This document shows positions 25,687 through 35,590 of a stretch of DNA of 64,000 bases, in pieces; position 1 is the first letter of the stretch, and every line of letters starts with the position of its first letter. Both the position numbers and the translations under genes were made by a program. Origin of the DNA: Pseudoalteromonas rubra (lineage in GTDB: Bacteria; Pseudomonadota; Gammaproteobacteria; Enterobacterales; Alteromonadaceae); the NCBI RefSeq assembly GCF_000238295.3, contig NZ_AHCD03000035.1, forward strand, positions 124,001-188,000. The letters are read 5' to 3'. The notes beneath the pieces are model-generated. The model had not been told where the DNA came from. It saw only the letters and a program-made list of their open reading frames with translations, and did not search any database.

Positions 25687-28464
25687 ATGAAAATAAAAGC
25701 AATAATCGCTGCGCTTCCCTTGCTCTGTGCAAGTGTAGAAGCCGCGCAACAACACGTTGAACGACACTTTAAACCACTGAGCGTGGCTGATCTGCAATTA
25801 GCACATGGCGATGAGGGTCATAATCACGCCGCACAGGACAACGCGCCGACAGCAGCACGTGACACTGCGCTGCATTCACATTTGCCCGTGATGATGCAGA
25901 TGGCGTCTGAGCAGGTTGACCTTGCCAGTGGTTGCGACTTAACCGCATTTGCTAACGCGAGTGCATCGACAATCGTGGCCCAGATCACGGGGCAGGGTGC
26001 AACCTGCGTTAATGATCTGTTCAGTGCGCCGTCGGCGACTCAGGTGGCGACTTTTACATCGGCCAAAATGTTGGCTGCAGCGCAGCAAGCGACGACCCTG
26101 TCAGGCAGCTATAGTGGCACCGGCAGCAGCGAGCTGGAAGCGCTGTTCTTGTTTATTAGAGCCGGTTTTTATGTTGAGTTTTACAATGACTCCGTGAGCT
26201 TTGATCCCACAGTGCAGAGTACAGTTCGAAGTGCCCTTGATGCCTTTGTGAATAATCGTCATTTCTATGACAACAATGATGCGCACGGAGAAGTGCTGAG
26301 TGAAGTCATGACGACGATGGACTCTGCTGAGTTACAGCATGTTTATCTGCCTGTGGTCAAAGCCTGGTTATCTCGCTGGAGTGAAAGCTATGCAACCAGC
26401 TGGCATATGCGTGGTGCGGTGAATGGGATCTTCACCATTTTATTTAGGGGTCAGTGGAACAGTGATTTCGTTACGCTGGTTGGCAAAGATACGGAACTGG
26501 TTAGCTTGCTGGCTAATTTCACTAAACAAAGCTGGATGGTGGGCTCGGACGCAGAATTCTTGATAATTAATGCGGGCAGAGAACTTGCCAGACTTAAAAA
26601 CTATCAGGGTACGCCTATCCAGAGCGCGGTTGATACGGCCTTGAAAGCGCTATTTTCTACTTATCAGAGCTATGGCTATGGGGACGGGATCTGGCTTGGG
26701 GCCGCTGATGTTGCGACTTACTACGCGGATTGTAATGATTTTGGGATCTGTGGGTTTAAAGAGGAGCTGACCAACAAGGCCTTGTCACAGACCTATCAGT
26801 GCAGCAGCACAATCCGCATTCGTTCGCAAGATATGACCCAGGCACAACATCTGTCAGCATGTGACACCATGGCGGCGGAAGAAACTCGCTTCCATACCAT
26901 GCTGGAAACCAATCAAACACCAGTTGCTGATGACAACAATACGATGCTGCAGGTCAATATTTTCAACAGCAGCAGTGACTACAAAAAGTATGCAGGACCA
27001 ATTTTTGGTATTAGCACAGATAACGGCGGTATGTATCTGGAAGGCGATCCGAGTGTGATTGGCAACCAGGCTAACTTCATTGCCTATGAAGCCAGTTATG
27101 CCAAGGCTGATCATTATGTCTGGAATCTGGAGCACGAATACGTGCATTACCTGGATGGCCGTTTTGACTTGTATGGTGACTTTAACGCGCCGACTGAGGC
27201 AATTGTGTGGTGGAGCGAAGGGGTTGCAGAGTATGTGGCAAACCTGAACGATAATCAGCGCGCCATAGATACGATTAAAGACGGTAGCACCTATCAGTTA
27301 GGCGAAGTATTTGAAACCACTTATGATGGTTTTGACCAGGATCGTATCTATCGCTGGGGCTATCTGGCGGTACGCTTCATGATTGAAACACATAAAGATG
27401 AAGTTAATGCAATGCTGGGGGAGACGCGGGTTGGCAACTGGAGCGCCTATAAAACGCGTATGAATAAGTGGGCTGCACAGTACAGCAACGAGTTTACTCA
27501 GTGGACCCAGCAACTGGCCGGGGACACCAATCAGGCACCAACTGCCGTGATCAATGGGCCTTATCAGGGCACTGCTGGTTCATCGGTCAGCTTCAGCAGT
27601 CAGGGCAGTTCAGATCCTGAAGGTCAAAGCCTGAGCTATCTGTGGCAGTTTGGCGATGGCGCGCAGAGCACCCAGGCCAGCCCCGCACATACTTACGGGG
27701 ATGCCGGAAATTACACGGTGACATTGAAAGTAACCGACAGTGAGGGATTGGCACATCAAGTCACCACTCAGGCCGTGATTGAAGCAGATCAGGGGATCAC
27801 TGAGCTGCAAAATGGTCAGGCAGTACGAGTCGCTGGCGCTCAGGACGAACTGAAGTACTTTAAAGTCCAACTGCCGGCCGGGGCAACTGATCTGACGGTC
27901 AGCACTAGTGATGGCACGGGGGACGTTGATTTATACCTGCGCCATGGTCAGCAACCCACGCTGGACACCTACGATTGTCGACCTTATGTAGGTGGTAACG
28001 CTGAGCGATGCGATGTTGCGACACCTCAGGCCGGAGAGTATTACATAATGCTCAGAGGCTATAACGCCTACGCGGATGTGAACTTGGTTGCAAGCTATAC
28101 AGCACCGGTTGCGGGTTTGCCGGATACTTGCGTGGATCAGGGCAGTGTCTCTGGTGGTCGACTATCCGCTGATCAGGCGGTTTGCTTAAGTGATCAGGAT
28201 CCTATGTGGTTTAGCCTTGAGAATGTGAGTGGTCAGCAAAGCATTCGCATTGAAACCGCACATGGCAATGGTGATTTGACGCTGGAGTACAGTAACCAGG
28301 GCTGGCCTGACGGGAGCAATGTTGACGCCCGCTCTGAGCGTGCAGGCAATGGTGAATGTATCAACCTCAGCGGGCAAAGCCAGTACTGGGGATATTTGAA
28401 GGTGAGCGGTGCGCCAAGTGGTGCCACTATCCAGGTTACTTATAACGATGGCTGGTGTAACTAA
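25687..28464 (+). CDS. Secreted M9 collagenase with PKD and PPC domains
   Basis: 925 residues with a signal peptide (about 1-19). The catalytic zinc motif is H483-E-Y-V-H487, with E511 in WWSEGVAEYV as third ligand, as in Vibrio-type M9 microbial collagenases. A PKD domain (about 615-700; DPEGQSLSYLWQFGDG) and a PPC domain (about 705-800; DVDLYLRHGQQP) follow, plus a C-terminal domain with paired Cys (about 806-925). It is expected to be exported and to degrade collagen or gelatin, with the PPC region trimmed or aiding secretion. A terminator hairpin follows. Confidence 0.92.
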   Translation: MKIKAIIAALPLLCASVEAAQQHVERHFKPLSVADLQLAHGDEGHNHAAQDNAPTAARDTALHSHLPVMMQMASEQVDLASGCDLTAFANASASTIVAQITGQGATCVNDLFSAPSATQVATFTSAKMLAAAQQATTLSGSYSGTGSSELEALFLFIRAGFYVEFYNDSVSFDPTVQSTVRSALDAFVNNRHFYDNNDAHGEVLSEVMTTMDSAELQHVYLPVVKAWLSRWSESYATSWHMRGAVNGIFTILFRGQWNSDFVTLVGKDTELVSLLANFTKQSWMVGSDAEFLIINAGRELARLKNYQGTPIQSAVDTALKALFSTYQSYGYGDGIWLGAADVATYYADCNDFGICGFKEELTNKALSQTYQCSSTIRIRSQDMTQAQHLSACDTMAAEETRFHTMLETNQTPVADDNNTMLQVNIFNSSSDYKKYAGPIFGISTDNGGMYLEGDPSVIGNQANFIAYEASYAKADHYVWNLEHEYVHYLDGRFDLYGDFNAPTEAIVWWSEGVAEYVANLNDNQRAIDTIKDGSTYQLGEVFETTYDGFDQDRIYRWGYLAVRFMIETHKDEVNAMLGETRVGNWSAYKTRMNKWAAQYSNEFTQWTQQLAGDTNQAPTAVINGPYQGTAGSSVSFSSQGSSDPEGQSLSYLWQFGDGAQSTQASPAHTYGDAGNYTVTLKVTDSEGLAHQVTTQAVIEADQGITELQNGQAVRVAGAQDELKYFKVQLPAGATDLTVSTSDGTGDVDLYLRHGQQPTLDTYDCRPYVGGNAERCDVATPQAGEYYIMLRGYNAYADVNLVASYTAPVAGLPDTCVDQGSVSGGRLSADQAVCLSDQDPMWFSLENVSGQQSIRIETAHGNGDLTLEYSNQGWPDGSNVDARSERAGNGECINLSGQSQYWGYLKVSGAPSGATIQVTYNDGWCN

Positions 28465-28492
28465 GGTTAAGACTATTTAACAAACGTGCTTG

Positions 28493-28541
28493 AAGGTTGG
28501 AGAGACAGGCTCTAGATTTAAAGGGTCTTCTCCAGCCTTTT
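28493..28541 (+). terminator. Terminator after the collagenase
   Basis: AAGGTTGGAGA (28493-28503) pairs with TCTCCAGCCTT (28529-28539) with one G-U pair, followed by TTTT. It overlaps the earliest possible start of the next gene. Confidence 0.7.
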
Positions 28542-28554
28542 GTGGCAGCTATTT

Positions 28555-29322
28555 GTGAAATTAAACCTGTTGATTAATGGCCTTATCTTACTTTTACTCA
28601 GTGTACTATTGCCGTCGCACGCAGCAGAGCAGCTGAACATCTATGTCTACCACAATAAACCGCCTTACATCATGAATCAGGAAGAGCAGCGCGGCCTGTA
28701 TTTTGACTTTGTAGCCTTACTCAATGCGTCTCAGTCCCATACACGTTATAAGCTGGTTTATCTGCCACGCAGGCGTATTGAACGGGATCTTAACGAGCAA
28801 ACTCTCGATGGTGCTGTATTGGGGGTTCACCCTGTGTGGTTTAAAGACCCCGATAAATCACGTTATTTGTGGAGTACAGCCCTGATGTATGACACCGATG
28901 AGTTCGTCTCTTGTGCTGAAAACCCCTTTGAATACGATGGCGCAGCTTCTATGGCTAACAAAAAGTTTGGTGGCATTTTAGGCTATCATTATTTTCGCAC
29001 GGTTAAGCCCGTAAAAGCGGGGGCGCTGGAGCGAGTTGATGCAAACAGTGAAGAAGGTCTGCTGGAGCTGGCGCTGAGAGAGCGTGTTGATTTTGCGATT
29101 GTCAGCCGTTCAACACTAAACTACTTTATCAAAAAGAATCGCTGGCAGGAGCACTTCCATCTGTCCAAACAACCTCATGAAACTTACTATCGGGCAATGC
29201 TTTTACCGAAACAACTTCAGCCCCAGTTTGAAAAGTTATCAGCCATACTCAGCGATGAAGAATTTCGCAGCAAGCTGACTCAATTATTAAGCCGTTATCA
29301 GATAGATGCAGGTCCGGGCTGA
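28555..29322 (+). CDS. Periplasmic solute-binding (SBP_bac_3-like) protein
   Basis: About 255 residues from GTG at 28555. A TTG at 28540 is also in frame but lies in the terminator T run, so the later start is preferred; neither has a clear ribosome-binding site. A signal peptide ends at about ...LPSHAA. The fold pattern matches family 3 solute-binding proteins (IYVYHNKPPYIM, then FDFVALLN). No permease genes are adjacent, so it may be a lone sensor-like protein. Confidence 0.75.
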   Translation: MKLNLLINGLILLLLSVLLPSHAAEQLNIYVYHNKPPYIMNQEEQRGLYFDFVALLNASQSHTRYKLVYLPRRRIERDLNEQTLDGAVLGVHPVWFKDPDKSRYLWSTALMYDTDEFVSCAENPFEYDGAASMANKKFGGILGYHYFRTVKPVKAGALERVDANSEEGLLELALRERVDFAIVSRSTLNYFIKKNRWQEHFHLSKQPHETYYRAMLLPKQLQPQFEKLSAILSDEEFRSKLTQLLSRYQIDAGPG

Positions 29323-29398
29323 GACTTGCGCGTTTATATCGGGCTCAGATTTTGAACCCGAATTTACAATCAATGACTGTCTCTAAGACAGAACTGCT

Positions 29399-29839
29399 TT
29401 ACCAGCTTCCGGTATTTTCCATGCTTAGCCAGGGCTCTTGTGGTGGCAGCGGCTCACCTTGTTGCAACAATTCAATTGAGATACCATCGGGGGATTTGAT
29501 AAAAGCCATGTGCCCGCATCTGGGAGGGCGATTAATAGTAATGCCCGCCGCCTGAAGCTTTTCGCACAGCGCATAAATATCTTCTACGGCAAAGGCTAAA
29601 TGCCCGAAGTTACGCCCGCCAGTGTATTGTTCAGTATCCCAGTTGTAAGTAAGCTCAATGGTGGGAGAAAAGTGCGTTTTAGCTTCTTCCAGCTGGCCTG
29701 GTGCCGCCAGGTAAACCAGTGTAAAACGGCCTTTTTCACTGTCCTTACGTTTTACTTCCACCAAACCCAGTAGATCACAGTAAAAATTTAATGATGCGTC
29801 GAGGTTCTCGACCCGAACCATAGTATGCAGATATTTCAT
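29399..29839 (-). CDS. gloA: Lactoylglutathione lyase (glyoxalase I), VOC fold
   Basis: 146 residues, AGGGG 7 bases before the ATG. Expected metal ligands are visible: His in YLHTMVRV, Glu in TIELTYNWD, His in NFGHLAF and Glu in GISIELLQ. It converts the hemithioacetal of methylglyoxal and glutathione to S-lactoylglutathione in the cytoplasm. The C-terminal tail of about 20 residues is longer than in E. coli GloA. Confidence 0.88.
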   Translation of the reverse strand: MKYLHTMVRVENLDASLNFYCDLLGLVEVKRKDSEKGRFTLVYLAAPGQLEEAKTHFSPTIELTYNWDTEQYTGGRNFGHLAFAVEDIYALCEKLQAAGITINRPPRCGHMAFIKSPDGISIELLQQGEPLPPQEPWLSMENTGSW

Positions 29840-29934
29840 AAATTTGCCCCTTTAAAGTCAGGACTGAAAGATGAGGGCATATCGAGAAAAATCAAGGAGA
29901 GCAGGGGGATTGCTCTCCTGATTGCGTCAGATTA

Positions 29935-31893
29935 TCAATACTCTGCGGTCAATGTGACATCGCTGAAGCCTTTATAGGCTTTCACGGAGATATGCCATGT
30001 ACCGGTTTGAGGTTGAGTTTGTGTGCACGTTTCGGCATTACCATCTTTGTATGGACGGCAATCGTAACTGGATGAGGTTGGCTGGGCGCCATAGCGAACA
30101 TACAGATCGGCATCACCGCTGCCGCCGGAGGTACTGACGGTGAGCTTAGTGGCACTGGCTGGCACATCAAAGGTTTTATGGATCCAGTTGCCTGTTGTTG
30201 CATTCAACCCAGTCCAGACTTGTTTATTACCATCTCCCGGTGGAGTGCCCAGATCATACTGGCCGACTATGGATACGCCGGAAAACGCCTGATAACCCCG
30301 AACCACGATATAATAAGTGCCTGCTTGTGCCGGGTTGATGCTGCAACTTTCATTATTACCATCTTTATAGGGGCGGCAATCATACGTTGAGGTTGTGGGT
30401 TTTTGCGCAAAGCGTACGTAGAGATCGGCATCGCCACTGCCACCGCTCATGGTAAAGCGCAGATTGCTTGCTCCTTCTGGTACAAGCATTGTAAAGACCT
30501 TTTCACTGTCAGCGGCGCCAGAGAGGTTACCGACAGGCTGGCCGTTTTGCAGCTCATTGCCAGGGTCAACCGGGCCACTGTCTCTGTCGATGATTGACAG
30601 TGAATTGGCTGCGCGCTTGAGTGTCATGGTTTCTCCAAGCTCACTGGCATACCACCAACTGATATTGGCAGGCAGCGCCAGCGCATCGGCAGCACGTTGT
30701 TCGCGTGTGAGCGTATCAGCGCCAGCTGTGAATTGCGCGGTTTGCACTTTCAGGGTGTCGGGTGCCACACTCAGTACTTTAAACTGTTGAATGCTGGCTA
30801 AATCAATCGTCCAGCTTTTCGGATCGTTGGCAGAGCGTGCCGGGGCACCCCAGCTGCCTTCGCCTACATAGACGGTACCGCCGGTGGTGGTTTTGGTAAA
30901 TCCGGATCCTGAAGGCTGCAAAGCTTCGGTCAGCTTGTTGATGTGTGTATCGGATTCCACGACCAGGTTCATGCCATTTTGATAAAACAAATCAGCCCAC
31001 CAGGTATGCAAAATCGTATTGTCCGATTTGCCAGAGTAGTGGGGATACATGGGCTTATGGTATTGGGCAATACGCCACTTGGTGCTAGCGCCACTATTTT
31101 GCAAGTCTTGTTTCAGCCAATTGTTCATGGCCGTCGCATAGGCAGACCAGCCACTGTCTTTATACTGGCTGTTGAGGGTGTAAACACGCAGGAGGTTAGC
31201 AATATTAAAGGCACCATAGCTGTCTTTATTGGTGCAGGCACCATCTTTGTCAAAATCTACGCCGAATACCTGACAAAGCGTTTTAAAGTTGTCGCCTTCA
31301 TGGTTACCAAATGTCGCCACAAACGGGTAGATGCGTTTATAGCTTTGTCCGTCGATCACGTCGTTTGAAAATGTCAGCTGCCAGTCTTTGAGATACTCTC
31401 GCATTTCCTGAGCAGAATTGGCATTGGTATAGTCACCACCATGCATGATAAACAGAGGACGGATCTTTGCGACCAGTTCGTTGCCTTCACGTCGAGTCGT
31501 CCAGCCTGTGCGGGTGTCTCCGCCCGCGATGGCGACGAACCCTGTGCTAGTTTGGGGTGCTGTTTTAAACCATAAGCGCTGGCCACATCCGGTGCTGTCG
31601 CAAACGCGGTAGTAAATAGCAGTATTGGCACTCAGCCCCGTTAATGTCACAAACTCGCTTTGCAGGCTCCCATCAAAAACACTCGTGGCTGTTGGTTGCA
31701 CTGTCGTCCAGCTTAGTTCATTCGTTGTGGTGCCATATTTTACGTAATGGTTATTGCCGCCAGTAGGGGTATATCCCACAGTGGCCTGATGACTGGGGTT
31801 GGCGTCCCAGATCAGACGATGATAATCACTGGCGCTGTGGGCAGTGGTGGCATATAAAGCAACCGTGGTGAGGCCCGCTAAAAGCACTCTCAT
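29935..31893 (-). CDS. Secreted purple-acid-phosphatase-like protein with two PPC domains
   Basis: 652 residues with a signal peptide (about 1-20) and AGGAAA upstream. An N-terminal fibronectin-like domain (about 25-110) precedes a metallophosphoesterase domain (GGDTR, GGDYTN, GNHEGD, HKPMYPH, SDTHINK) with most binuclear-metal ligands. Two PPC domains (about 455-550 and 565-652) end the protein, each with DADLYVR and a YDCRPYKDGN motif. These closely resemble the collagenase PPC, suggesting domain exchange. It is likely an exported phosphatase or phosphodiesterase. Confidence 0.85.
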   Translation of the reverse strand: MRVLLAGLTTVALYATTAHSASDYHRLIWDANPSHQATVGYTPTGGNNHYVKYGTTTNELSWTTVQPTATSVFDGSLQSEFVTLTGLSANTAIYYRVCDSTGCGQRLWFKTAPQTSTGFVAIAGGDTRTGWTTRREGNELVAKIRPLFIMHGGDYTNANSAQEMREYLKDWQLTFSNDVIDGQSYKRIYPFVATFGNHEGDNFKTLCQVFGVDFDKDGACTNKDSYGAFNIANLLRVYTLNSQYKDSGWSAYATAMNNWLKQDLQNSGASTKWRIAQYHKPMYPHYSGKSDNTILHTWWADLFYQNGMNLVVESDTHINKLTEALQPSGSGFTKTTTGGTVYVGEGSWGAPARSANDPKSWTIDLASIQQFKVLSVAPDTLKVQTAQFTAGADTLTREQRAADALALPANISWWYASELGETMTLKRAANSLSIIDRDSGPVDPGNELQNGQPVGNLSGAADSEKVFTMLVPEGASNLRFTMSGGSGDADLYVRFAQKPTTSTYDCRPYKDGNNESCSINPAQAGTYYIVVRGYQAFSGVSIVGQYDLGTPPGDGNKQVWTGLNATTGNWIHKTFDVPASATKLTVSTSGGSGDADLYVRYGAQPTSSSYDCRPYKDGNAETCTQTQPQTGTWHISVKAYKGFSDVTLTAEY

Positions 31894-31914
31894 AGACTCG
31901 TTTCCTGTTGTTGG

Positions 31915-32595
31915 TTAATGGGTCACACCTTTGAGGCGTGTAGATTGAAACTCTGTGGGTAAGTCGGCCACCAGTAACACAAACGCTGCATTACGATAGG
32001 GAAGTGGGTACTGCTCCCCGGTATGAAAGTTGACAGCAGTTGCACCTTGTTTGAAGCGTTGATAATGGCCCGAAAGAGGCTGTGAATGATCCGCACTCCA
32101 GTAATCTCCATGCTTCATATGAGGGAAAAAGTCCTGGGCGATATGCACATGCCCGGGGCGTGCCGGGTTTTGCAGTAAGCTGCTTAATTCACCACTGGTA
32201 GGCAGGCGCCAATGTGTCAGACCGCACAAGGCTGTCTGTCTGGCTCGGTTAATCAAATCCTGAGTATCACATCGCGAAGACTCGAAGTAACAATCTCCCA
32301 GGTTTGCTTCGCCTCTGGCCTGGCTTTGCATGGTCTCGTCAGCTGAGAGATACCAGGAATACGTCCAGTAGCCGTCATGGATGTTTTCGCTGTCGGTTTT
32401 AACTTCCCATACCAGGTCCCGCTGGGTGTCTAACACACAAGACCAGGGACCTTGCCAGGGGGACAATGCATTACCTGATTGATCCAATTTAACAAATCTA
32501 GGGTGTGGCTGGACGACTGGGCTCAAAGGCTCTATCCACAACAATGAGATAACAATGACAGCGGTCGCCAATGACATTAATAGACGTGTGATCAT
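31915..32595 (-). CDS. DUF1566 (Lcl-like) domain protein, membrane anchored
   Basis: 226 residues. The N-terminal hydrophobic helix is a signal or anchor. The body has the DUF1566 hallmark HWRLPTSGELSSLL and WSADHS. Its ATG overlaps the stop of the upstream cytochrome-like gene (ATGA at 32592-32595), so the two are translationally coupled. Cysteines in pairs (CYFESSRCD) suggest periplasmic disulfides. The function is unknown; it probably partners the upstream protein. Confidence 0.7.
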   Translation of the reverse strand: MITRLLMSLATAVIVISLLWIEPLSPVVQPHPRFVKLDQSGNALSPWQGPWSCVLDTQRDLVWEVKTDSENIHDGYWTYSWYLSADETMQSQARGEANLGDCYFESSRCDTQDLINRARQTALCGLTHWRLPTSGELSSLLQNPARPGHVHIAQDFFPHMKHGDYWSADHSQPLSGHYQRFKQGATAVNFHTGEQYPLPYRNAAFVLLVADLPTEFQSTRLKGVTH

Positions 32596-34091
32596 AGCGG
32601 GTACCTTAAGATGGCTGGACGAATGTGGCGGGTGTGTGCCACCTGAGCATGGTCAAAAGCGGAAAACCACATGCAAGTACCACTTTCAAGTGGCACATCA
32701 TGTAAAGAGCCGGTGTTGTGCTTGCGCACTAATTCAAGGGTCCAGATACCGCTGTCCCAGCTACCTCGTGCTCTGACATCGGCTCGATCTCCCTCGAACC
32801 GATTAGAGCGGTACAGAATAGATGAGAGCTTGCTTCCGGGTACAAACATATCCTTTTTCTTGTGATAAGGCGTACTGCCAAACCAGGGTAAGACGTTCAG
32901 GTGCACATTGTCTTCGTCTGGTAACCGTTTTGGGATGACGGTTTCTGGCGTGTACCACTGCCAGTTCATCACATAGGCACCACTTTCTTTGCCATCAGGC
33001 TGATACCCGGCGGTATAGCGGCGCTGCCCTTGCTGCACCAGGGCCGGTGGCCCAAAAAAATTATCATCAGCCTGATACATGTCATTGGTTCTCACCGCTT
33101 TCCAGTGCCATAAGTCTCGTATTTGTCCATCCATACTGGCGTGGAACCCCTTGCCATGCCAATTGGGTGGTTTGCCATCAAGGGGTCGATGGCCTAAATG
33201 GGTGGTATTGTCAGCTCCGCCAGAACATGAGCGGGAAAGCATCACCGCCAGTTTGTCCTCGTAGAAAGTACGCTCATCAAATTGGTAAAAGCCATTTTGT
33301 TGGATTTTCCAGCCTGCCTCGGTTTTTAATAAAGGCAGGTGGTTGGTGCTCATGCTGGGATCGGTCCAACGTATCAGGAAGTAGCTTTCATACTGATTGG
33401 CCAGTGCCTGCACGCGAATAGTGCTGCGGCCATCATCAAAGTTCGCGCCACCATGGGTTTCAATGGTGTAAACAGGTGCCCTTGTCCAGTGTGCTTCATC
33501 ACCGTGCCCATCTATGTCAATGAATTCACTTGGGCTCAGCGACGCGACTTCAAGTGTGTCAGCCGAATAGCGAGTGCTGATGAATAACAGAGACCCCAGT
33601 ACGAATACAGAGGCCAGAATAAACGCACCTTGTTTCTCAATGTGTGATGGGAGGAGCGCAAACAAAACGCGCTTGCCGTGTTGAATGAAGTAAATCCAGC
33701 CATGGATGAGCAGGTAAAGTAGCAATAGCCACATACTGAAAAAGTGTAGTGGCTGCATCTGCGCAACATATATACCGGCCCAGAGTAACCAGCCTGAAAA
33801 CAGTAGGCTTAATATAATCAGATACCCCAGACGGTTAACCCAAAGGTGATATTGGTTTGGGTTGCTACGATAGGGTCGCCACAGTGAAAGCAACAAAAAA
33901 CAGGTCGCCAGTACACTGAGGCTACTGGCACTGGCAATATGCCAAGGGTATAAGTCGCCCTCAGGCAGCAGTGGGCTAATGACCATCAGCCAATCTTGCG
34001 TTAGCAAAGAAAATCTTAAGCCGGTAAGCAGACTGCAAACCACCAATAAGATGACCAAGGCATGAAGAAGGACAAACGTGACTCTACGCAT
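32592..34091 (-). CDS. Cytochrome b561-like / ethylbenzene-dehydrogenase-like haem protein
   Basis: 499 residues. The first 190 form about five membrane helices with well-placed histidines (WHIAS, PLHFFSMW, IHGWIYF), like di-haem b-type cytochromes. The C-terminal 290 residues resemble the haem-binding gamma subunit domain of ethylbenzene dehydrogenase (FIDIDGHGDEAHWTRAP). It probably carries electrons from a periplasmic donor to the membrane. No molybdoenzyme is adjacent. It is coupled with the DUF1566 gene. Confidence 0.75.
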   Translation of the reverse strand: MRRVTFVLLHALVILLVVCSLLTGLRFSLLTQDWLMVISPLLPEGDLYPWHIASASSLSVLATCFLLLSLWRPYRSNPNQYHLWVNRLGYLIILSLLFSGWLLWAGIYVAQMQPLHFFSMWLLLLYLLIHGWIYFIQHGKRVLFALLPSHIEKQGAFILASVFVLGSLLFISTRYSADTLEVASLSPSEFIDIDGHGDEAHWTRAPVYTIETHGGANFDDGRSTIRVQALANQYESYFLIRWTDPSMSTNHLPLLKTEAGWKIQQNGFYQFDERTFYEDKLAVMLSRSCSGGADNTTHLGHRPLDGKPPNWHGKGFHASMDGQIRDLWHWKAVRTNDMYQADDNFFGPPALVQQGQRRYTAGYQPDGKESGAYVMNWQWYTPETVIPKRLPDEDNVHLNVLPWFGSTPYHKKKDMFVPGSKLSSILYRSNRFEGDRADVRARGSWDSGIWTLELVRKHNTGSLHDVPLESGTCMWFSAFDHAQVAHTRHIRPAILRYPL

Positions 34092-34270
34092 CGTAATTTT
34101 TGTTATTCGTATGTTTAAATAGTGTAAACATAAAGGGTTGCAGTTTTATGTCAAGCACTAACTCATGCGTAAATTCATGTATTCACCTGCGAATTATTCG
34201 CAACGCAATCTGATAAAACCTCGACTAAACTAAATAAGTGCCCGATGAAAGGTGAAAAAGTGAGAACCGG

Positions 34271-35479
34271 ATGAATGAGTTTTTGTCAGAGACGACGGAA
34301 GAAGCCCTCGACAGCGGAGAAGTAATTGACAGCATGACAGACATAGTGGCCTGCTTAAATACCAGTGATTCAATCCAACGGTTTTTGTTGGACATACACT
34401 GTATTTTGCAAAAGGTGACGTATGCGGATAACTTTTATGTCGTGCTATATCGGGAAGATGGCAGTCTGACCTTCCCTTATTTTCATGATGTAAAGGATGA
34501 CATTGACCCGGAAGATTTAGAGGCACTGTCTCTGGATGAAATCGCTCATTCATTAACAGCCTATGCTTTGCAGTCGCAAAATGTGTGTAACTACACCACA
34601 GAGCAATTGAATGACATGGTGGCAGAAGGGCGGTTAAATATCATCGGCACAGTGCCAAAACAATGGCTTTGTTTTCCCCTCGTCAATCGCAACAACTTTA
34701 TGGGCGCATTTATCATACAATCTTATCGTCGTGAGGATGAATACTCAGGTGTGATTGTCGATGTGCTGTTTACGATTAGCCATGTGATCTCCTCAGCCCT
34801 GGATGCGTTCAATAACCAGCAAGCTTTAGTAGAAGCCAACACGGTTTTGCAAAACTACCAGGGTGAATTAGAAATCAAAGTCGCGGAACGCACCCAAGAG
34901 CTCGAATCGAGTCTGACTGAGTTGCAAAAAGAAATTGGTATTCGGGAGGCATTGCAACAGCGGTTGGAGCATGAAGCGTTACACGACACACTGACGGGCC
35001 TGACGAACCGAAAATTTCTATTCCGGGAGCTGAATAATCTCGCAGAGCGGTCAAAGCGAGGTTTGGTTACCGTGCATATTTTGTATCTGGACTTAGACGA
35101 TTTTAAACCCATCAATGATAACTATGGCCATCACAGTGGTGATATCGTGTTGCAGGAAGTTGCCAAGAGAATACAGGGTGAGCTGCGTGTTTACGATGTG
35201 CTGTGTCGTCTGGGTGGGGATGAGTTTGTGGTGGTGCTGTCTGATCCACTCGAAAAATCAGTGCTAATGCAGATCTGTTCGCGCCTTATTGCTTGTATCT
35301 CTTCGCCTATTCAACTGGAAGGCGGTCAACAGGTACAGTGTGGGTGCAGTATCGGCGTTGCTAATAACACTGGGGTGTTCAGTGCTGAGGCCCTGCTTAA
35401 ATGTGCTGACAGTGCACTCTATTCATCGAAAGAGCTGGGCAAAAACCAGGCATTTTTTTATGAACAAGCGTCGCTTTGA
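34271..35479 (+). CDS. GAF-GGDEF diguanylate cyclase
   Basis: 402 residues. A GAF-like domain (about 20-185) is joined by a coiled coil (about 190-235) to a GGDEF domain with intact RLGGDEFVVV and an upstream RVYD inhibitory site at the usual five-residue spacing. It should make c-di-GMP and be product-inhibited. There is no membrane helix, so it is cytoplasmic. The start ATG has only a weak ribosome-binding site. Confidence 0.9.
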   Translation: MNEFLSETTEEALDSGEVIDSMTDIVACLNTSDSIQRFLLDIHCILQKVTYADNFYVVLYREDGSLTFPYFHDVKDDIDPEDLEALSLDEIAHSLTAYALQSQNVCNYTTEQLNDMVAEGRLNIIGTVPKQWLCFPLVNRNNFMGAFIIQSYRREDEYSGVIVDVLFTISHVISSALDAFNNQQALVEANTVLQNYQGELEIKVAERTQELESSLTELQKEIGIREALQQRLEHEALHDTLTGLTNRKFLFRELNNLAERSKRGLVTVHILYLDLDDFKPINDNYGHHSGDIVLQEVAKRIQGELRVYDVLCRLGGDEFVVVLSDPLEKSVLMQICSRLIACISSPIQLEGGQQVQCGCSIGVANNTGVFSAEALLKCADSALYSSKELGKNQAFFYEQASL

Positions 35480-35590
35480 CGATAAATTCCGCAACCCGGT
35501 ATCAGCTAATTAAAATCTCTCTGCACTGGCTTTTGCTTTGCAGCGTCGATTGCATTAGGATCGGGTTTTCTCCTTAACTTTTTGGTTGTT

